Assembly (NCBI GenBank): GCA_032622095.1
Contig: CP136066.1
Coordinates: forward strand, 202,886,978 to 202,950,977
Direction: 5' to 3'
Source of the DNA: Siphonodentalium dalli
Lineage: Eukaryota > Mollusca > Scaphopoda > Gadilida > Siphonodentaliidae
Length of the DNA: 64,000 bases
Part shown: positions 25,901-39,799 of the stretch, in pieces
Numbering within the stretch: position 1 is the stretch's first letter
Layout: each line of letters begins with the position of its first letter
The notes under the pieces: generated by a model
What the model was told of the DNA's origin: nothing
Seen by the model: the letters and a program-made list of their open reading frames with translations, nothing else
Database searches by the model: none
Program-made: the position numbers and the translations under genes

Positions 25901-28900
25901 TACAATTGCGATTGATTTTTCTTGTAGATATCGTGCCCTAAATTCTTCCGAAAGCGTGAAATCATTCACAAAAATGTACCAATCATAATGGACTAATTTG
26001 CCTCGCACGTGTGGCTGATAATTCAGTCAACATGGTGTTGTTCAACAGACAGACCACTCCAGAAAGATAGATAGATAGATAGATAGATTTAATTTCATAT
26101 ATAACAGACATAATTTAGACAAATTAATACACAATTTTGAGTACAATAGATACCGTCGTATCTGATAATTAATCGGTGAGCGCTGCATGGTATTTATTGG
26201 AATTCACGTGATATTATCCCAATGGACACCGCTCCCATAATGAACTATTACTGATTATTAATAATGAATACCAACAGCGTCATGCATGTTGCTCAGCATG
26301 CATGGTCAATGAACAAGTTTAACTTGGAGTTACACAAAAATGTGTGGTATATCTATATATGGACAGTCTGAAGAAGTATAGCGGTTCACATCTATATGTA
26401 GACATACAACAATGCAAAATACATGCGACAAAATATTGTATCAAGTTTGTTATGTGATTGGCTGGTTTGTGGTTCGGTTGGTTGGTTGGTTGTGTGTTTA
26501 GATTGGTTTCATTCGAAGGCCTTATGGTAAAAAGCGTTGAAACGCCACAACCACAAAATACTTGGGGATATGAAAGATAGAAGCTATAAGATACACATTC
26601 AGAGAAGTAAATTCATGCAGCTGTACACGTACATGTATGTATCAATGGTATAGGGATTGGAGAGATATGTCAGGCGAATATATACCTTACCAGATTGACG
26701 TGAACTGTGACACTGTCATTCGCGTGTACGGCCGAAAGCTCCCTACAAACAACATACCGCACCAGTCCCAATTCAAATTGTTTATTCACATAAACCACAA
26801 TCGTGGTACAAATGGTGAAAAAGAATTACAAAAATAAATTAAATTAGCGGCGTCCCTGTAAGACAGGGGTATGTATAGGTTGTATATATATAATTACGTA
26901 ATACATAGATAAATTCGGCACAATTGAGTATAACTAACTGTAATTATACCGGTAAGTGTATATATTTACACACTAAGTGTTGTCATCACTAAATCCAGCA
27001 TTCTGATTGGTCGGCGCCCACGTGGCTAGTTGCAGTTATTTCTCGGTGAATGCGCAACGCCTAATGACACCAAGCTAATAACACCATCGATACGTCATTA
27101 GGTCTGGAAAGACGAACGCGTAGTGCTTTGGGCGCATTTTGACTCGCGCAGGATTGACTTAATACATCATCGGGTTTCAACATGAAGAGAAATTGTTCCT
27201 ATTAACTTTTGCCAATGGTGCTATTGGGTATTTTGGGCTGATCTTGTCACGATACACTTTTCGATTTATATATATTTACAAAAGTGGCTTTTTCGCTAAA
27301 TGTATATAAATATAAGGATTAACTGTCATGTGGACTATTTTTATGGAGATGTAACGGTGAGGTAAGTGGACATAACTTGTATGTAAAACCCTTCGGGTTT
27401 TACACAAGTTATGTCCACTTACCTCACCGTTACATCTCCATAAAAACAGTCCACATGACAGTTAATCCTTATATATTTACATACTAAGTGTTGTCATCAC
27501 TAAATCCAGCATTCTGATTGGTCGGAGCCCACGTGGCTAGTTGCAGTTATTTCTCGGTGAATGCGCACCAGCTCATAACAACATCGATACGTCAGCTCAT
27601 AACAACATCGATACGTCATTTGGGTCTGGAAAGACGAACGCGTAATGTTTTGGGCGCATTTGGATTCGCGCAGGATTGACTTAATAAATCATCGGGTTTC
27701 AATTGTTCCGGTTAACTTTTGCCAAGGGTGCTATGGGTTATTTTGGGCTGGTTTTGTCACGATACACTTTTCGATTTAAATACATTTACAAAAGTGGCTT
27801 TTTCGCTAAATGTATATAAATATAAGGATTAACTGTCATGTGGACTGTTTTTATGGAGATGTAACCGTGAGGTAAGTGGTCATAACTTGTATGTAAAACC
27901 CTTCGGGTTTACACAAGTTATGACCACTTACCTCACGATTACATCTCCATAAAAACAGTCCACATGACAGTTAATCCTTATATATAATGCTCATGTAGCA
28001 TAAAATATGTGGTTGTATCGGTAGCCCATTCCAACATTTCAGAACGTACGGTTCGTTATTACAGAGAAAGACTATATATAATTTAAAAGTATGTCAATGT
28101 TGTCTTCTGAAGTCGATATAATCCATATACAGACTATAATTAATCAGTCCCAGAATGCACCGTCGTGGCATCTCATTCAAATAAGGTACACAGGTTACCA
28201 ATCAAAATGGCTTTACGATATCGGGTGCCCTGAACTAGGCGAATAAAAATAAAAAATAGTACACTTGCGTCACCGGTTCAAGCCGTCGAACAGTGTACCG
28301 GTATGCAAGTATACCGCGGCAAGTATTTTCTCATTAAACATCTTTTATTAACGCCCTCGTGTGTATACTGTCCCAGAGATTCTAGATAGCTATGGTTCGC
28401 TGGGCGTTTTATTTATAGATAATGGGTTTTCCGGTTGTGACAATTCGAAGTAGGTCCCTATTTATGGAGGTCTATTTGCGGAGGTCCCCGAATTCGCGGG
28501 GTTCCCCTAAAATTGATACGTATTTTAAACAAATAACGACACGATCATCATAATAGTGGTTTGTTCTATCAGTCATATCATCATCATCATCATCATCATC
28601 ATAATACGGAACTGCGACTTTTAGTCCCAATAACATTATTTGCAATGCTTGTTTACAAATATTTGTATCGCCATTCGATATTTACTTGTGAGTCACTTTA
28701 ACATATATTACTTGTCGTCGAACTCATATTTTATATAATAGAAGAATGAGTCTATGTATATTTTGAATTGGTCGAGTGTTGGAGACTCAACAGCGAAGTC
28801 TGGCAGAGAGTTCCAGCTATTTACCACCCTCTGCGTGAAGAAATATTTTCCTATGGCCTTGTTAACAATGGGCATCTGTAGTTTTTTTTATTTATGTCCT

Positions 28901-31587
28901 CTTGTTCTTCCTGCTGAATGTCTTTCTAATAGGTCACAGGCATTGATATTTTAATGACCATTCAACAGTTTATATACCTCGATTAGATCTCCTCTAAATA
29001 TTCCATATTTTAAAGACATCAGATTGAGTCTTATCATTCGGTCTCGGTAGCATATAGTTTTGATTTGACGAACTTCTAGTTTCGTTGCTTTTCTTTGTAT
29101 TTCTCTAACACAATGCTTTGATATTTATGATGTGGGCCCATGCAGAGTTACAGTATTCGATGATAGGTCTGACGATGCTTAAGTAGAGCGATTAGAAAGT
29201 GTCGATGCCCAAGTTCGTGAAAGTTCTGTTGACTTGACTATGCCGATGATTTGAGAAGCTTTATTGTTTTAGGATAGTGTAGGAAGGCTAATCTGGCCGT
29301 GTCAAATTGAGCTATATATATAACAGGATGTCTTATAGTTGCAGTATGTAACTATTATGACCGCGTTAATTGCTTTCGATGTTTAGGTATGAACAATGGC
29401 TGGGCCATGCACTCTTGGTGGGAACACAATGCCTCCGATTTTTTATCCGCATTTAGAAGCTTTCTGGTGTGGTGAATGAGAAACCTGCAGTAATAAGCCG
29501 TAGTTTTTGTAATAATTTGTAGGATTAGTTGTTTTAACGGAATTCTGAGGCGGTGCATTCATGTAACCAATATATTTTAAATTATAATTTATATGTATAT
29601 GGCTAATAATATGATCTTGAGGGCGTTACCATTTCTGATTATGGTTTTCTTGTTTAGTGATTGCCGCGTAAGAATACATATGACATTGTAATTCAATTGA
29701 GTATTTGTCACTAAAAACAAGCATTCTGATTGGCCGAGAGCGGCTAACTTTCGTTTTCGATCTACCGACATCGGCCGCTTCAGCGTGCATCAAATCTGAA
29801 TGTAGCACGGTCAAATTTCATCGGCGCAGAACGAGTAGCGAAACGAGCACACCCGCGCGTTGTTGTCTACAGATACCGTTCATCGGCCGCTTAAGCGTGC
29901 ATCAAATCTGAATGTGGCACAGTACAATATCATCGGCGCAGAACGGAGTAGCGAAACGAGCCAACCCGCCCACAGGAAATGGTTACGGAGCAGTGTTCCG
30001 AGTAACACAATGAACAAACCCAATGATGTGTGCACGGTGACAACGGCGAAATGAAAGTCTCGATTCGTGTCATGAAAATGACTAAATGATACTTTTTATA
30101 CCGTTTTTTTTGCAAATTCCTTGCTAGATTGAATTACAATGGAGATAAACGTACCCTGTTTCGTTGTACATCTGGGATTCGAGCATGAAAACAGTTTGTG
30201 AACTCGCCGGCAAGCCGGCTCGTTCACAAACTGTTTTCATGCTCGAATCCCAGAATGTACAACTCAACAGGGTATGTTTATCTCCTAAATGTACACTTCT
30301 TTCATATTACAATTTGATATTTAAAGATTGTCTCTTCCCAACAAGTTTATATAGTTTCCGAAAACTCCGATCTGGAAACGCCTCTATCTATTAATATTGA
30401 TTTTATTTCAATTTGTTCTGGTGTAATAGCGCCGCTCTCCCGCGGCGAAGCCGCGGAAGCGAAGCGACCTATGGTATACGTATGCGGATGTGAGATATAC
30501 TAATCGACTTTTTCAGCCCAATCTAAAAATAGATTGAACTTACCTCAAATAGAATAATTTATTCATAACTCAAGGGTCAGCTGAGTCCGAAAAATTATTG
30601 TTGACGACGGCCGCCATTTTGTATTGATTAACACCACCTCGAAATGTGTAATTGGGCAAAATGCTCCGGGGCAAAAAATAAACAAATTTGTTCCGGTAAA
30701 TGTTAGCTATACTTCATCATACGTAGGAACATCATGCTCCTAAAGCCAAATATATTTAAAAAATTGAATGTAAATTAAAAAGCCCTGGTTAACAAAAACT
30801 GATATTGCATTAAAAAGTTTTGTTTACATATTTTATAAAATTATTAAAAATATTTGCCCCGAAAGAGGATTCTAGGGGCCTAGCTTACTGGCCGTTTAGA
30901 TTTGATCTTCCATTTTATAACGGTATTTCCGCCTAAAAGATTGAAGAAATATTCTCAAAGTTCAAGGCCGACAAACGGAAACTATTAGTTCCGATTGAAA
31001 GATCGCAGAGTACTTGCTTCTTGGGGAAACCAGTAAAGGCGTCATGTCATCAAGACGTACACCATGACGTCACAACCTACATCGGCATGCAAAATTCCAG
31101 ACAGGACTGTGTCGATGGCCAGACAGCTGAGACTCGTATTACACGGGCAGGCTAAACATCCACATTTACGTTATATGTGATTATTTACATACATTGTATA
31201 TATTATTTTCTTGTGTCCCTCATCATCAAATACTTCTAAAGATAAAAAATTCATCCGATAATCCCATGAACAGTAACAAGCGGGCGCAAATTACGTTTAT
31301 GTATTATCATATTACATTCAACCATTTGTGTAAATTTTACGGGCTATTTTTAGAACATAAACTTCTGGCGATTCGCCGAAACGTCTGGAGCTTAGCAATA
31401 TGGAAAACTCTATTTTGTAAGCACTTTCCATCAAGGCAAAATTTCTTTTCGATTCAGATATTTTGCAGGAATAAACCACTTTATTAAGCCTTTATAGACA
31501 AATAATATACACAATCTTCAGGTTTGTCCTTTTCTATTCACAGAAAAGTTATTTGTAGTCATGAAATCGGGTTTTATAAAAACACAT

Positions 31588-31622
<35 letters not shown>

Positions 31623-34600
31623 CTTGCTGCTGCTGTTGTTATTTTGGCCCGGAAGAGATAGACCCTCTTTGAGAATAAACAATTAAATTGAAAGGAAATT
31701 TTGGCAAACTTGTCAGGATATCTATATATCCCCTAATATTAGCGATTCCCTGTAACATACACATGTATACCGCGACAGATGCATTGCGTTATACCTAAAA
31801 CTAGTTTTGTTTTCACATCGGATCTGCCACGAAAGATTACAAATCACAATATTAGATTCTTCTTTTTTTATTTTCAAAAGAACCCGTATGGCATCGAGGA
31901 GTTTATAGATGAGGATGACCCTGACGACAATTACGAGGAAGATGACCCGGATGATGACTATGAGGCTAATTCCGAGTCTGAGAGACCCAAACGAGATCCC
32001 GTTGACTCCATGCCTGGATTGAGAATAAATCATGATGACATGTCACTGCCGCTAATAGATGACACCGGTTAGTGCCGCTGAAGGGGTTATACTCTCACCA
32101 AAAAAGTGCCGACGGGTACACATGGTTTATGATCGGCACTAACGTAGTAACTTTAACTGTGATCCAGAAAGTCTGGCGTCCGTCAGCAGTTTGTTTTCAG
32201 TTAATGTTAATGTTCATTGGAACGTAAACAATTTTTATTATTCCTTAACATGAATCATGGAAGTCCCGAAATCTAAACTTTATTTAGAACGAAATTTCAA
32301 AACCCGTCAGTATTTTTTATTTTGTTTTGTGCGTGTGAAAGTGACGACTTCAGCGTTAGTGCCCTCTGGCGATTTTGGCCCGTCGGTACAGAGATGGGTT
32401 TAGCTTTTTCTGAAGTCGTGGATTCCGGGGGTTCAGTCGGTATAACATGACATATTTTTCATTCCTACAACCGTGTCACACACAAAATGGTAAGATTATC
32501 AAGCTTCCCATCCAGTCTTTAACGTTTAGATATGAAATATTGGATGCGCCACTGAATTGAAATTGAACTCGATCTATTTAACCGAGGATTTTTAGATTTT
32601 GTTCCCATACCACTATCGGAACCAACTGGTTCATTCTAAAAAACACATCAGGGTTGGCATAGAACCAAATAGTTCGAGAAGAACCAATATTGACGGGTTT
32701 TATTAGGAGTGTAAGGTGTTAATGTCCCTGAAAAAAATATATAGTACTTTAAAGTACACGTTAACATACAGTCCGGATTAAAGGGATGCTCTACTCAAAT
32801 TTTGTTGTTGGTTTCTATGGTCTCTGAGTCGTAGAATAAGATAACCAGATTTCCATTATTTTAAAGTCTGTTGAGTACGAAGTAATGTTACAGATGGCAG
32901 ATTAGCCGGAATGCGAAATTACCAATTGTCGTTGTCGAGTAATTTTTGCACACTTTTCAAGCAGATGTATCAAATAAATGTTATATTATATGCATAGTCC
33001 TATATAATCATTTAAGTTATAGTCACAAGTCAGTGAGTGGCTTGAGTTTACGCCCCGTGTCAACATAACTGTTTACACGATCATGTGTGCCACGCTTTGT
33101 CCAATCCACTATCCGTTGATTAATTTGATTACGTCTTGTACACGGAAATTCGTAATTTAAGTTATGGCTCCAATCATCAATTAAATCTAATTAAAATTAT
33201 TAACTTTGATTTTAAGATAACCTATTAACCTGACTCAAATTACTTATTTTGCTATATATTATCGATATTAGATCATTGTCAGTATTTCGGTGTTGAGTTG
33301 GTCACCATCAATCACTTTCACACAAAAACCACCACGGTGTTGAGTGTTTTGCTTATTGCATACTCTTTATGTGCTGTATATAAACAAATGATCGGCTCAC
33401 ACAAAGTGTGTTTTGTAGATAACATCGCATTCATATTATCATTATCATTATACTATATTATTAGTATATTCTTGGGGAATTCATAATTTGGTAACTTTTA
33501 TTTCTAAATGATCATTTACAATCAAGGCCATCCGTGCATTTAACTAGTCCAACATCGAATTGAGACGTGGTGTTTCATCAGTTCTCTTTGCCTGTAGATT
33601 CCATGGTCCACAAGAGGCGTGTCGGAGCTCGGGAGCCGAAGAAAGACGCCGCCATTGAAGTCCTGGTATTTATAGACTTCTCAATTTACCGTCACTACCT
33701 CAAAGAGAACAGAAACATGAAACACAAAGCCATGGCTGCCATCAAGAAATACTACGGGACAGTGTTTGCCATGGTAAGAGCATCTCAGTACAAGACATCA
33801 AAACCAGAGATAGTTGTATGTCAAAACGATGAATTTTAATACAAAACCTAAACACGGTGCAACACATACACAGAACGATACTAGTGTGCTAATGGGTTTG
33901 TGATACGGCACGAATGCCAGTGTGGTCGTCTGCGTGAAAAGATAGATAGAGATGCGCAGACACGAGTTCTACCCTTCCGCGATGGCATATGTTCCGTATC
34001 GACAAGGTGATTAACACACTTGTCGTTCTGTGTTTATTACGTACACGTCACCCATCCTAGAATCCGTGAATTAAAAAAAAACAGACTTACAAGGTTTATT
34101 CAGGAAAGGCTTGTTTTATCGTGTGTGATGACGCTTTTATTTTATCGTTCCTGTTTCATGGTTGAGGGGAGCTTCATTTACGTCATGTGACATCGACCGA
34201 ATGCGTACGAAACGCGTGTTCCATACGGATTTGTAAATATGGAACCGCAAGAACATTGTAATTCTAGGAATAAACTAGTCCAAGTCTTCTCGTACTAAAA
34301 CCGGCTAAGATATTGGGATGGAGGTGCCGGTCTGCACCTCCATCCCAATATCTTAGCCGGTTTTAGTACGAGAAGACTTGGACATGTGTATTTAAAAAGG
34401 TTATGTATCGGTTTATTTTTGGAGACTTCTAACGTATTCAACGAATTTATGTTTTATTTACTCAACACCTTCAAGTGGCGAATACAGATTAATAAGAAAC
34501 ACATATATAGTTATATTTACAAAAGTGGCCACTATTTATTTTCTTGTGATAGACGACCGATTATCATCATCATCTCTCATCTTCACCATCATCGCCATCC

Positions 34601-37600
34601 GCATCATTCTCTTCGTTTTCATCATCAACAACATCATCGTCAGAATCACCATCGCCACCACCATCTTCGCCATCACTATGCATCCGTATCATTAATAACA
34701 TAACCATATCACAGTAAATTCCATGGCCAGCTACATGTGTAAACAGCTCAAAATAAGTAAGTTCCCCGGACATATTTATAGAATATATCTCAAGAATCTT
34801 GGAGTCGATAGTCGGTACATTGTATAGCTATATTAAGACTTGTGGAATGATCTGCTAATGTTGATCCTATAAAATGAACTGGTCATGGCCAATACTATAT
34901 ACTGGAACTGCCAGAAGAGAATATTTAGTTGGCAGCTAATTAACTAACGAGTTTAATAACCCATTGACGCATTCGTCAAAATAGTTAACACACCACACTC
35001 TGAAAATGCTGTCTGAGTAAATAGAGCATAATATAATGAATTTTGGTATCTGGCTGCCATCTGGACCTCCACCCGGCCTGTATTAAGTTGATAAGTGTTT
35101 ATGCTAATGGTCCTGAATAGCCACAGCTTATGATCCCTCTCAGTTCCGTTTCAAAGTTATACCCAGTTCCTGTCAATAGCATGGTCAGAATTCCAAAAGA
35201 AGTTTTCGGCAAAATTCCATTCTGCATCATTTAAAATGAATTTTACATGCCCCATAAGGTAATGGGACAACCCTAATAGAATTGCCAGTTGGTTAACTAC
35301 CATGTGTAATAACCAATTAAGTTACAATTTGCTTCCTTTTCGGAACAGCAGAAAATAATGCTTGCTCCGGATATAAGTGAAAAATCAACTTTTTACCAAC
35401 TTGAGTAATTTGGTCCATAAACATCTCAGAGTGACACAATTAAGATAGATCCAAATAATAAACACCTTTGATATCAAAGATAGTTCCATTTTACTTGGAA
35501 AAAATTATCCAAACATGAAAAATAATTGTTTATTTGGCCGATTTTGCCCAGTTTGTGAGAGAAAAATACAACTGTTCTGGTAGTGTCAGTGGTTACAATA
35601 GTAACAGTTATCCAAAATGCACCAGAAATGGTAGTGTTCAATGTATAGAAGGCAGAATGGCCAATTTTATTCATCAATCACAAATTGTAAGCAGTTATGG
35701 TATGTCTCACTTACATGACATAGTTCTGCTCATTTCTTGTTGAAATATGACTAACATCCCATGGTGATGCCCATGGTGATGTTAGGTAAAATTTATACCT
35801 ATCGAATGTTGAGGGATCGGAAGGGGCTGGAATACCAAGAATGGCATATTTCATTACTCCAGTAATCAGTTAACATGAAAAATACAACATAAAGTCACAA
35901 TTTTCAACCAGTTCCAAACAGCAGAAACTGATTTAGAACATATTAGTGAAGAACATCATAGTTTCCACTTCTGGTGGCCATTCTGGTGGCCATCTTGAAT
36001 AGGGAGTTCCAATTTTAAAAGGTGGCATTATGTCTTCAAACAATTATATACATTATTTTGTATACATTTGAGAAGATGTTCTCGCTATAATTTGCATCAA
36101 ACTGACTTAGTGTCTCGTCTGAAAAACGGCGGTCATGTTGGACGCCATCTTGTCTGGTGGCTACACGGCACTATTTTTTCGTGTTAAGATCAGGTTAACG
36201 TTGCTTAAATGTTGAGGGATATAATAAGGAAGACAATGGGTAGGGTGGTGTTAAGTCCTGGGTGTCTTTTTGCACATCTGTGAGATCACGTACGTCTTTT
36301 TGCAGGTTTATGAGATCCTGTGTGCCTTTTTGCACGCAACCATGCGACAATGACCTATTCAGCCCCATTGCAAGAGACTTAACATTGATGCATACGTTGC
36401 GACCGATTTGTGCCATTCGTGCATAATCAATTGCTGTTGTGATGTTTTATTGACAGCTATCACGATTAACATTTAAATTGCTCTCTTACAGGCCAATCAG
36501 ATATACAACAACATCATAAACCCATCTCTGACGATGCGGATTACAATATCGGGAATGCTCATATCAGAAGTTAGTATACAAGCACCTTATATACATACTG
36601 ATTAAAATGGGCACAAGGCAGCCCCAGTGGGTAACATTTTTAATGTGGAAAAAATTATAATAGCCTGTAAAAACATCGCCAAGAAGAAGAACATGCAGAA
36701 ATAGATAAACTTCGTTCTTATATTCATTATTGATAATTCTATTTAAAGGGCCACTTAATTTTCAATGTCTCAGATAATTTTATATAAAATATATGCCATA
36801 TTGTATACCATTTGAAAGAGGAAGCCCCAACACATTGTATTATCAACTTATTCGGTGTAATAAACTATGAACATGTTGATTTTGTTGAGATAACGACTTG
36901 TGTCTTGTGCTCAATTTCATTATTTTCAATGGAAGGGAAATAACTCTATATCTTAAGATATTTTTAGTTTGAATTATGTTGCGTTCTGGTGGGCCATAAC
37001 GGGTCAAAATATTTCTATGATTTCTGCTGTTTTCTATTTCTCTACGGGAATCTTCTGAGAAACAGTCGTTTCAAATGGTGATGAATTATAGTAGTTTAAT
37101 CATATTTTATGGAATATATTGTTATTAAAACCATATATCAAGGCACTATACAAAAATTAATCGGTGACTCGAAAATTAAATGGGCCTTTAGATCGCTTCT
37201 CTGCCTTTTGTCTAAGATCAAAGTGGTTGGACGGGGTCGCTATGCTTTGATCGACCCCATGCGGTGTGATACGTCCCCGATGGTGGTTCTCCACCTGACG
37301 GGACTTCCACTGAGGAGGACGAGTGGTCCCGACTGACTGTCCGCTTCTCGCGGGGACTGACGTCAGACGGGCACTTTGACCATCTCGTAAGGGTGGGTCA
37401 CCTCTGGCGGGGTGCTCAGCCCACAAGAGTGGTCCGCAATGGCCCCGGGCAGGTTTAAACAAAACCAAAAACAAACAATTAAATGGGCCTTTGAAATAAA
37501 TGTCGCATGTTGAAACTATTGCTATGTATTTGAACGACGTTGGCACTTTACATCTGAAAAATATTGAAAACCAACTGTGACACACCAACTCGACTTATAT

Positions 37601-38936
37601 ACATACAATCATGTCATTTTGATAATGAAAAATTATCAAATATATGTCATTTGAATAATTGGATGGAAAATTCTATATATGTTGTACACGATTGTGTATT
37701 TATTTCGAGTGGCATTACATGTAGTTGTTCCAATCGGATTATGTTATATACAACCTTGAGTCTATATAAAACATAAAAAAACGTTTTGTAAAATTTGAAC
37801 GGGAACCATGAAACTGTGTTTGTCTATTTTCAGTCTAGAGCTGATACGCCATGGATAGAGTATCTTGTTAAGTGGGGCAAAGACGGAAAAGGAAAGGTCA
37901 ACGCAAATAAATCATTAGGACAATTCAAGCTATGGCTGCGAAAGATGAACAAGAAACTCCCCAAGCACGACCATGCAATGTCATTTACGAGGTACCGCGT
38001 ACAGTAATGCCCTAACTAATCGACCTCTTAACAAAAGCAGAATTATGGGTAACTTTTCAGGATTTAGTCGGAAATATGGCTTGTTGCCATTCATCGGAAA
38101 GCTATCGCCGAGAGCTTTCCGATGAATGGCAACAAGCCATATTTCCGACTAAATCCTGAAAAGTTACCCATAATTCTGCTTTGGTTAAGAGGTTGACTAC
38201 TTAGGGCATTACTGTATCTAAGTTTTATTGCACGCTTGTTCCTTGAAGTACAGTGTTATTGCTGCTAAATTTACATTCATGACGCCAAATGACGCCAATG
38301 GTCGTCTCAACCATGGTCCAACCTGAGCTATAAAATAAAAGCAGCATCACACATGACAAAACAAGCCCAGTGTGTGCCTAAATAAACCCTGTAAGCACGT
38401 ACTGTTTGATGCATTTATTCTAGGACGGGTGACGTGTTATAAACACAGAACCATTCGCGTGTTAATTGGTTTCATACTGCGCCTCTCGTTCTATCCTTCC
38501 ACACTAGCACTTGGGTCGTATAAACAAACCCATTAGCACAATCGTTTCGTATTGTGTATGTGGCTGCGGAAGATGAATAAGAAACTCTCCAGGCAAGACC
38601 ATACAATGTCATTTACAATGTACCACTTTGTAATACATGTGATTTAAATGATTACTTTATCTTAACTTTGTATATTGATTTCTTATTTATATTTGTCTGT
38701 GTGGATTTGGGTGATATTCTGAACATCAACATGGGTTTGCCTGTGTATCAGCTAGTCATGTGTAAATGTTCAAAATATTCCATTTATTTCGCTGACAGTA
38801 GACTGATTTAGAGTTCACCTATTGATGTAAAACTTAGGATTTTGTATGTTTTCATTTATGTGTTATCTGGTGGTGGGAGTATTGATTGTGTTGATATAAA
38901 TTATATATATAACTCTTCAGTTATGGAGGAAAATAA

Positions 38937-38972
<36 letters not shown>

Positions 38973-39761
38973 TGGTTTTTTCTGTTGTAGATACCGCCTT
39001 GTAAACAGCCGGGATAGTGACATTGAAGGTAAGTTGTTAATAATGATATTGAAGGTGAGTTTGTGATACTAAAGCATTATTGACGAGCAGTGATCCCATG
39101 ATAAATGTTCAGATAATAAGCCCAACGAACGACCACGTTTGTTGAACTTATTATCTAAACATTTCCCTCAATAAATAGGGCTAATTCTGCACTTTTATTT
39201 ACCTGTCGTCTGCCTGTTTATCCTAACATCCCTCAAAATCAAAAATAGACCATTCCTATGTACATTTTTAACTGACCTGGAGGATCCATTTAGTATAGAG
39301 AGGGTTAAAAACCATATTGTGTGATAATTATAACATTCTCTTTGCATTTCCTTGAATACCAAAGCGTGTTTTAACTCTCCCACAACAAAAAAGGTCCCAT
39401 TGTATTTTGTGTTTTATATGTTCGTTTGATTTTTATTTATTTATTTAATTTTGTTTTGCCTCAATGTAATAAATTTTTCGATGACTAGACGTACAAATGA
39501 AGTATCACGCAACTGAGGAAGCAATATCGTAATACAACTAAGAGTCACGCCATCTTATATCAGTTTACACATATGCCGTTACAATATCTTCGGATTGTTG
39601 AAATTTTGTTCATTCTCGGCCTTAATTCGCAGGGATTGCGGAGAAGACGGCTATTTGTAAAACAGAAGACGGTTCTTCAAGATCACTCGTTCATGAGCGT
39701 GACGATTATAACTGCTTTGGTGTCATAGCCCATGAACTCGGCCACAGGTGAGTTAGCCAAT

Positions 39762-39799
<38 letters not shown>

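Noticed and set aside
29589-30054. Overlapping frames of about 60 codons on both strands
   Set aside because: They come from the 113-bp tandem duplication; no motif or splice support was found.
34570-34773. Acidic D/E-rich protein on the minus strand
   Set aside because: It is the reading of a CAT/CAC trinucleotide tract.
37190-37476. Functional U2 snRNA gene
   Set aside because: Only the first ~32 bases match; the Sm site and later stems are absent and the element has SINE-type duplication and tail.
37109-37588. Open frames of 75 and 143 codons on opposite strands
   Set aside because: They read through the GC-rich SINE and its flanks.
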